This document shows, in pieces, positions 41,701 through 46,306 of a DNA stretch of 46,306 nucleotides. The notes under the pieces are model-generated. The model did no database searches. It saw only the letters and a program-made list of their open reading frames with translations, and was not told the DNA's origin. This DNA is from Prosthecobacter debontii (GTDB taxonomy: Bacteria > Verrucomicrobiota > Verrucomicrobiia > Chthoniobacterales > Chthoniobacteraceae). The DNA lies in NCBI GenBank assembly GCA_945905735.1, contig CAMDQC010000024.1, forward strand, positions 1 to 46,306, in the 5' to 3' direction. The translations under genes were made by a program, and so were the position numbers. The first letter of the stretch is position 1. Each line of letters starts with the position of its first letter.

Positions 41701-41734
41701 GTGAGTTGCGCAGGAAGGTAGGAGACTTTGCGCA

Positions 41735-43528
41735 ATGTCCACAGCCGCCAACCAATCGCAGCAACGCGTCGCCGCGCAGCAGCCAACGCCGGGTCTTCCG
41801 GACGGGCCGCGCGTGCAGGAGCAGCTTGCGGCGCTCACGGAAGGCGGAGAGGTGCGTCCGCTGCTGGAGTTTCTGCGTGCGCTGCTGAATGCGCGGGCGC
41901 TGGCGATTTTCCCCACGAGTGATCGGCCCGGTGCGGCGAGTGTGACGATTACGACGCGGGGTATTTTGGCGACTTCGCTGGAGCCGCTGGCGGAACGGCT
42001 CGGCAAGGCGAAGGCGGCGGTCGTAGAGCCTGCGGAATCGCTCGGTGCGGAGGGCTACACGATCGCGGTGCCGGTGCAGCGGGACAGTCATGCGCTGTGG
42101 GTGCTCATCGCGCAGTTCGTCGTGCCGAATGAGCGCGAGTTGCAGGGCTACCTCGTCATTTTACAAAGCGTCGCGGGCTATCTGCTCTACCGCGAGCAAC
42201 GGTTGGTGACGGAGGATATTCATTGGGTGCTCGCTCGCACGAGTGGGCTGCTGGATGTGTTTCGCCGGGCGGGCGCGGAGGAGGATTACGATAAGGCGTG
42301 CCGCATCGCAGTGGACGCGCTGCGCGAGTATCTCGGCTGCTCGCGGGTGGTTTACGCGGACGGCGCGAGGCTGGCGGCGATCAGCGGCGTGTCGAAGCTC
42401 GATGCGAAGAGCCCGACGCACCAACCCACGGAGACAGCGCTGCGTGAAGCGGTGCTGGAGGCGGAGCGCATTGATTTTCCAGCGGATAAAAACGCCGTCG
42501 CCCACGAGCTGCTCGCTGCTGCTACAGGCGCGACGCAGATCACCACGCTGCCGTTTGGGAAACGCGCGTGTCTTTTCGAGTGGGACGCCGAGCCGGACCA
42601 CCGGACGCCTGCGCTGCTGGAGGCGGCGCTGCCTTTTGTGCAACCGCTCTTTGACCTACTGGAAAGAGCCAAGCCGCATCCGGTGGCGTTCTTTTTCCAC
42701 CGCGTATGGAGCCGCGCCACGCGCAACAAACGGCGCGCAATCGTAGCGGCTCTCGTGGCGCTGGCGGCGGTGCTCGTGCTGCCGATTCACTACACGATCA
42801 AGTGCGACTGCCGGCTCGTGCCGAAAACGAAGCGAGTGATCGCTGCGCCGTTCGACGGATTGCTCGGGCGCACGAAAGTCCAGCCCGGCGACCGCGTGAA
42901 GGAAGGCGACCCGCTCGTAACGCTCGACAGCCGCGAGCTAAAGCTCAAGGAAGCCGAGCTGATCGCCGCACGAGATCAGGCACTCAAGAAGCGCGACCGC
43001 GCGCTGAGCAACCCGGACGGCGTGGATTTCTCCGCCGCGCAAGTGGCGTCATTTGAGGCGGCGGGCGTGATGGAGGAACTCTCCCTTGTGCAGCAAAAGC
43101 TCGCCTTTCTCGACATCCGCGCGCCCATTTCCGGCATCGTTGTATCGGGAGACCTACGCCGGGCAGAAGGACAGCCCGTGCGGCAAGGACAGGTGCTCTA
43201 CGAAGTCGCGCCGCTGGAAGAGATGCTCGTGGAAATGGACGTGCCGGACCACGAATTCAGCCGCGTTCGCGCTGGGATGCCCGTGAGTTTCCGCATGGAG
43301 GCATACAGTGGATGGAGTGGCGACTCGCACATCGCGCGGCTCTACCCGCAGAGCGAGCAGCGCGACGGAAAAAACGTCTTCGTCGCCGAAGCCGCCGTCG
43401 TAGGAGCCGCGCCGGAGCTGCGTCCCGGGATGCGTGGCCGCGCAAGCATCGAAGGCGACCGCAAGACGATCGCGTGGATCCTCGGGCACCGCTTCGTGGA
43501 CTGGGCGCAGACGGCGCTTTGGTGGTGA
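41735..43528 (+). CDS. HlyD-family membrane fusion protein with N-terminal GAF-like region
   Basis: A 597-residue membrane protein. The N-terminal ~330 residues are soluble and lack a signal peptide. They include two alpha/beta stretches, about 40-150 (LLEFLRALLNARALAIFPTS, YTIAVPVQRDSHALWVLIAQF) and 165-305 (YDKACRIAVDALREYLGCSRV), that look GAF-like. A single membrane helix at 335-352 (AIVAALVALAAVLVLPI) follows, then a periplasmic HlyD-type adaptor: barrel-sandwich halves (IAAPFDGLLGRTKVQPGDRV, then FLDIRAPISGIVVSGDL) flanking a short helical hairpin, and a beta-barrel region (490-580). The cytosolic sensory-like half fused to an adaptor is uncommon. Its stop overlaps the next gene's GTG start by four bases (GTGA), so the two are translationally coupled. 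Confidence 0.82.
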   Translation: MSTAANQSQQRVAAQQPTPGLPDGPRVQEQLAALTEGGEVRPLLEFLRALLNARALAIFPTSDRPGAASVTITTRGILATSLEPLAERLGKAKAAVVEPAESLGAEGYTIAVPVQRDSHALWVLIAQFVVPNERELQGYLVILQSVAGYLLYREQRLVTEDIHWVLARTSGLLDVFRRAGAEEDYDKACRIAVDALREYLGCSRVVYADGARLAAISGVSKLDAKSPTHQPTETALREAVLEAERIDFPADKNAVAHELLAAATGATQITTLPFGKRACLFEWDAEPDHRTPALLEAALPFVQPLFDLLERAKPHPVAFFFHRVWSRATRNKRRAIVAALVALAAVLVLPIHYTIKCDCRLVPKTKRVIAAPFDGLLGRTKVQPGDRVKEGDPLVTLDSRELKLKEAELIAARDQALKKRDRALSNPDGVDFSAAQVASFEAAGVMEELSLVQQKLAFLDIRAPISGIVVSGDLRRAEGQPVRQGQVLYEVAPLEEMLVEMDVPDHEFSRVRAGMPVSFRMEAYSGWSGDSHIARLYPQSEQRDGKNVFVAEAAVVGAAPELRPGMRGRASIEGDRKTIAWILGHRFVDWAQTALWW

Positions 43529-45654
43529 ATTACTCCGTCCGCGAACTCGAATCACTCCGCCCGCTCTTGCGCGGGGATTTGCGCTTCTCCGTGCAGGAAC
43601 ACGGCGACGAACGCTCGTGCGTTATCGAGGACGCCGCCGCGTCGAAGTTCTACCGCGTCGGCTTCGACGAATATCGCTTCTTCCGCTCGCTCGATGGAAC
43701 GCAAACTGTGGCCGCGATCCTCTCCCGACTCGCCCGTGATGCGAAGGGCGAGGCTTACTCCGAACACGAAGCACTCCAGATGCTCCGCTGGCTCAAAGAC
43801 AACCACCTCATCGCCGTGGAAAGCGAGCGCGCGAAGACGGACTCCGAGCAAAATCAGCGCGCAATGAAGAGCGCAGTGACTTGGCTGAATCCGCTCATCG
43901 TCCGCATTCCGCTCGGACGGCCCGACCGCTTTTTCGCATGGCTCGCCGCGCGCATGAAGCCGCTGCTCGGCGGCTTCGGCCTTCTCGTTTGGCTGGCTGT
44001 CGTGTCGTTCGGTGCGGCGCAAGTTGCCGTTGAATGGCCGCGTTTCGCCCGTGGGTTCGACCAGATTCTAGGGCGCAACAATTGGCTATGGCTCGGCCTA
44101 GTCTGGGCGTGTCTCAAAGTGCTCCACGAGCTCGGCCACGGCGTCTTCTGCCGCCACTACGGCGCGCGAGTCCGCGAAGTCGGCGCGATCTTTGTGATGT
44201 TTGTGCCGATGGGCTACGTGGATGCCACGGCGAGCATCGGCATCGCGTCGAAGTGGAAGCGCATCGTCGTCGCGTGCGCTGGGATGTACGTCGAACTTTT
44301 CATCGCCGCCCTAGCCGCGTGGTGGTGGAGCAACACGCCCGAAGGCGAACTCGCCACCGTCCTCCACGACGCCGTCGTCACCGGCAGCGTGCTCACACTC
44401 TTCTTCAATGCGAACCCGCTCATGCGCTTCGACGGGTACTACATCCTCGGCGACCTTCTCGGCATCCCGAACCTCTCCACCCGCTCCCGCTCATGGTTCC
44501 AGCGCTTCGCCGCGTGGTGCCTGCTCGGGGCAAAAAAACTGCGCCCCGCCTTCCCCGCCTCTCGCGAAGAATGGGTCGTCGCGCTCTACGGCGTGTGCTC
44601 TTGGGCGTGGCAGATTCTCGTGCTCGCCGGGCTGCTCCTCGGCGCGACGGTGTTGCTAAAAGGCGGCGGTCTTCTGCTTGCGGCAGTCGCCGCCATCGCG
44701 TGGATCGTGCTGCCGCTCGTGATGTTTGCGCGCCAACTCGCGAGCATGGCGCACGGCGTATCCGGCGGACTGGTTTTGCGAGCTTGTATTGTCGCAGGGC
44801 TCGCCGGGCTCGCCCTCTTTTTCCCCTACCGTAAAACCGTCGTCGCGCCCGGCGTCATCGAGTTTGCCGACACGCGAATCCTCCGCGCCGAGTGCCCCGG
44901 CTTTGTGGAGAAAATCCACGTCCACGATGGCGATGTCGTCGCCGCTGGCACGCTGCTCATCGAGCTGCGCAATGATGAAGTCGCTTCTGGATTTGCACGC
45001 ACAGAACGCAACGTCGAAGCGCAGGAACAACGGACGAGGCACGCCTACTCGCGGGAAGATGTCTCCGCGTATCAGACCGAACTTTCCAAGCTCGACGGCC
45101 TCAAAAGCGGCCTCGCGCAAAACAAGCTCTACCTCGGCACACTCAGCATCCGCGCGCCGATAGCGGGCCGGATTTCCGGGCGACTGCTGCCGCAGATGGC
45201 GGGGAGCTTTATGCAGTCCGGCTCCGAGATACTTCGCATCGGAGAGACGACCGGGCGGGAGATCAAAGTCGCAGTCGCGCAGAGTGCAGAGCCGCACTTC
45301 CGCACCGCGCTCGGGCAGCCCGTCGCCGTGCGCGTGGAAGGCCGCGAGGTGATGCTCGCCGGCATCCTGAAGAACTTCGCAGGCGAGGCATCGCGCACCA
45401 TTCCCCACGCCGCACTGACTGCGCCCGCTGATGGCCCGCTGCCCGTCCGCCGGACTGAGGAGGCGACGCAGGACGCCGCAAAGTTCGAGCTGGCCGACCC
45501 GCACTTCACCGCCACTGTCGGCCTCCCCGCCGAAGCCGCAGGACTAGCCGACGGCGAACTCGCTCGGGTGAAATTTCGCAGCACGCAAAGCGTCACCCTT
45601 TTCAACGAACTCCGCAGCGCCGTCGCAGGCTGGACGAGGAAGTTCGGCGGGTAG
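43525..45654 (+). CDS. PqqD-like / M50 site-2 zinc metalloprotease / HlyD-like fusion protein
   Basis: A 709-residue multi-pass membrane protein of the putative peptide zinc metalloprotease type. GTG at 43525 overlaps the previous stop; the longer ORF from 43312 is inside the upstream gene. Residues 1-100 are a winged-helix PqqD-like domain (KFYRVGFDEYRFFRSLDGTQ, then LKDNHLIAVE). After a first helix comes the M50 zinc motif HELGH (His201, Glu202, His205), and the third ligand Asp303 in NANPLMRFDGYYILGD. Helices continue to about 436. The periplasmic part has two biotinyl-lipoyl-like stretches (VVAPGVIEFADTRI, IHVHDGDVVAAGTLLIE, and IRAPIAGRISGRLLPQM) around a helical hairpin, and then a barrel (to 700). 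Catalysis looks intact. The likely role is intramembrane or peptide processing coupled to transport; substrate and outer-membrane partner are unknown. Confidence 0.87.
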   Translation: MNYSVRELESLRPLLRGDLRFSVQEHGDERSCVIEDAAASKFYRVGFDEYRFFRSLDGTQTVAAILSRLARDAKGEAYSEHEALQMLRWLKDNHLIAVESERAKTDSEQNQRAMKSAVTWLNPLIVRIPLGRPDRFFAWLAARMKPLLGGFGLLVWLAVVSFGAAQVAVEWPRFARGFDQILGRNNWLWLGLVWACLKVLHELGHGVFCRHYGARVREVGAIFVMFVPMGYVDATASIGIASKWKRIVVACAGMYVELFIAALAAWWWSNTPEGELATVLHDAVVTGSVLTLFFNANPLMRFDGYYILGDLLGIPNLSTRSRSWFQRFAAWCLLGAKKLRPAFPASREEWVVALYGVCSWAWQILVLAGLLLGATVLLKGGGLLLAAVAAIAWIVLPLVMFARQLASMAHGVSGGLVLRACIVAGLAGLALFFPYRKTVVAPGVIEFADTRILRAECPGFVEKIHVHDGDVVAAGTLLIELRNDEVASGFARTERNVEAQEQRTRHAYSREDVSAYQTELSKLDGLKSGLAQNKLYLGTLSIRAPIAGRISGRLLPQMAGSFMQSGSEILRIGETTGREIKVAVAQSAEPHFRTALGQPVAVRVEGREVMLAGILKNFAGEASRTIPHAALTAPADGPLPVRRTEEATQDAAKFELADPHFTATVGLPAEAAGLADGELARVKFRSTQSVTLFNELRSAVAGWTRKFGG

Positions 45655-45688
45655 AGCGGCTTTTTGCTTCCGCCGCACCGCCGAGAGC

Positions 45689-45708
45689 GCCGTCGTGCCG
45701 CGGACGGC
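45689..45708 (+). terminator. Possible terminator hairpin after the M50 operon
   Basis: GCCGTC and GACGGC arms with an 8-base loop, 34 bases after the M50 gene stop, followed by TCCGTGGATTTT. The T-tract is displaced, so termination efficiency is doubtful. It is the only notable structure in the 136-base gap 45655-45790. Confidence 0.3.
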
Positions 45709-45790
45709 TCCGTGGATTTTCCCTCGCAGTTGCAGGATGATCCGATCGAAGGCGAAGCGGATTACAGCAGGCTTCGCGGCTCCATCCCCT

Positions 45791-46191
45791 TCAATCCGCA
45801 AAAACCGCCGTAAACCCCGCCTGCTCGAAATGATGGTCCCTCGTCAGCGCCTCCGTGAGCCCCTCATCCGCCATCACCACCAGCGAGATACAATCCGTCA
45901 GCGACCACGCCTTATCTGGGCGCTCATCGTAGAGCTTCATTCCCCGCGCAAAATACTCGGGAGAAACCTCGATTACCCGTGTCGCGGGTCTTCCGCCAGC
46001 GAATCAAATCCCGCTTTAATCTGCCGCCGGATGTGCGATTCCGCAAACGCATCGGCTACCTCCGTGAGAACCCACTGCGTCGTCACGATGTCCCCATCAA
46101 AACTCCGCGCCCACGCCATCACCTCATCGTGGTGTTCATCGAGCTGGTTGATGAACGCCACATAGAAAAACGCATCCGCGAAAACCGTCAT
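45791..46191 (-). pseudogene. VapC-like PIN-domain toxin, frameshifted
   Basis: The first 72 residues (ATG 46191) give a canonical PIN start: Asp5 in VFADAFFYVAFIN and the second acidic residue in WVLTEVADAF. The frame then stops at 45973-45975 after EDPRHG. The rest of the fold is in another frame down to 45791: RVIEVSPEYFARGMKLYDE, the acidic KAWSLTDCISLVVM and LTRDHHFEQAGF. The span of 401 bases plus one would give 133 residues, a normal VapC length, so one base appears to be missing around 45976-45990. The start overlaps the antitoxin stop (ATGA), a typical vapBC layout. Intact PIN toxins cleave RNA; this copy should be inactive unless the shift is a sequencing error. Confidence 0.75.
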
Positions 46192-46306
46192 GGTTTCTTC
46201 GCGTGGCCGTGGAGGTAGTGATCCAGATTCCTCGCCAAATCCGTCGGCACATCATCCGCAATGCCGACCAGCTTCGCATATCGTTCAGCGAGCGTCCGCC
46301 GTTTGG
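46188..46306 (-). CDS. Antitoxin of the VapBC-like pair (5' partial)
   Basis: The C-terminal 39 residues of a small protein (KRRTLAERYAKLVGIADDVP, then TDLARNLDHYLHGHAKKP) run off the window edge. Its stop overlaps the start of the PIN-domain toxin by ATGA. Position, overlap and a short charged C-terminal helix fit a VapB-type antitoxin, whose DNA-binding N-terminus would be outside the window. The antitoxin class cannot be named from this fragment. Confidence 0.65.
   Translation of the reverse strand, partial: KRRTLAERYAKLVGIADDVPTDLARNLDHYLHGHAKKP

Overview
The window looks like chromosomal DNA of a high-GC member of the PVC superphylum, most likely Verrucomicrobiota. This rests on family content: a TIGR02603-type haem-binding protein tail, a PSCyt1/DUF1549/DUF1553 protein, two very large lamin-tail/CotH proteins ending in the verrucomicrobial pattern DGDGL..xLEYAL, an FAD-dependent oxidoreductase with a golvesin/xanthan-lyase-like tail, an M50 protease fused to HlyD-type segments, and a Gram-negative Dop. 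No species can be named from sequence alone. I see no rRNA, tRNA, CRISPR array, prophage or complete insertion sequence. The DNA is densely coding; the longest gap (about 210 bases, 38604-38815) holds no recognisable gene.

Layout. 1-4.4 kb: the 3' end of a haem-binding-domain gene overlaps a convergent YfhO-like membrane protein, followed by leuB. 4.5-12.7 kb: two tandem secreted giants, a beta-helix protein and a lamin-tail/PA14/CotH protein, which share a beta-sandwich module. 12.7-18.3 kb: housekeeping and envelope genes alternate in strand (purN, bioF, a tail-anchored protein, a DUF4142-like secreted protein with a strong terminator, a GT4 glycosyltransferase, a DadA-like oxidase). 18.3-25.8 kb, minus strand: the PSCyt1/DUF1549/DUF1553 protein, a PD40/HYR/NxxGxxxF-repeat secreted protein broken by a CAGG-repeat frameshift, and an exported truncated haemoglobin. 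25.9-31.2 kb: an alpha/beta hydrolase, dop, a lipoprotein, two coupled small exported helical proteins, and rpoN behind a consensus sigma-54 promoter. 31.2-38.6 kb, minus strand: a second CotH giant with two lectin-like domains, an IscU-type scaffold, a rhodanese with a CxxC domain, and an FG-GAP protein. 38.8-41.7 kb: two small membrane proteins, a degenerate copy of the 3' end of the adjacent oxidoreductase gene, and that FAD oxidoreductase. 41.7-45.7 kb: a two-gene operon of a GAF-like/HlyD adaptor and a PqqD-like/M50/HlyD protein. 45.8-46.3 kb: a VapBC-like pair whose toxin is frameshifted.

How the genes fit together. Most of the coding capacity is secreted, surface or membrane protein with adhesive or carbohydrate-binding folds (CotH/LTD, lectin-like, beta-helix, FG-GAP, PD40, golvesin-like), which suits an organism handling extracellular polymers. 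The 41.7-45.7 kb operon is the strongest candidate for an under-described system: an inner-membrane zinc protease that carries its own periplasmic adaptor segments and an N-terminal PqqD-like domain, coupled by a GTGA overlap to a second adaptor with a cytosolic sensory-like part. The dop gene points to a Pup/UBact-type protein-tagging system encoded mainly elsewhere in the genome.

Translation starts here mostly lack Shine-Dalgarno sequences. Three genes share a CA-rich leader with the octamer ACCAACAA, whereas one tiny coupled gene has a near-perfect SD. Convergent genes are packed tail to tail with gaps under 10 bases or with overlaps.
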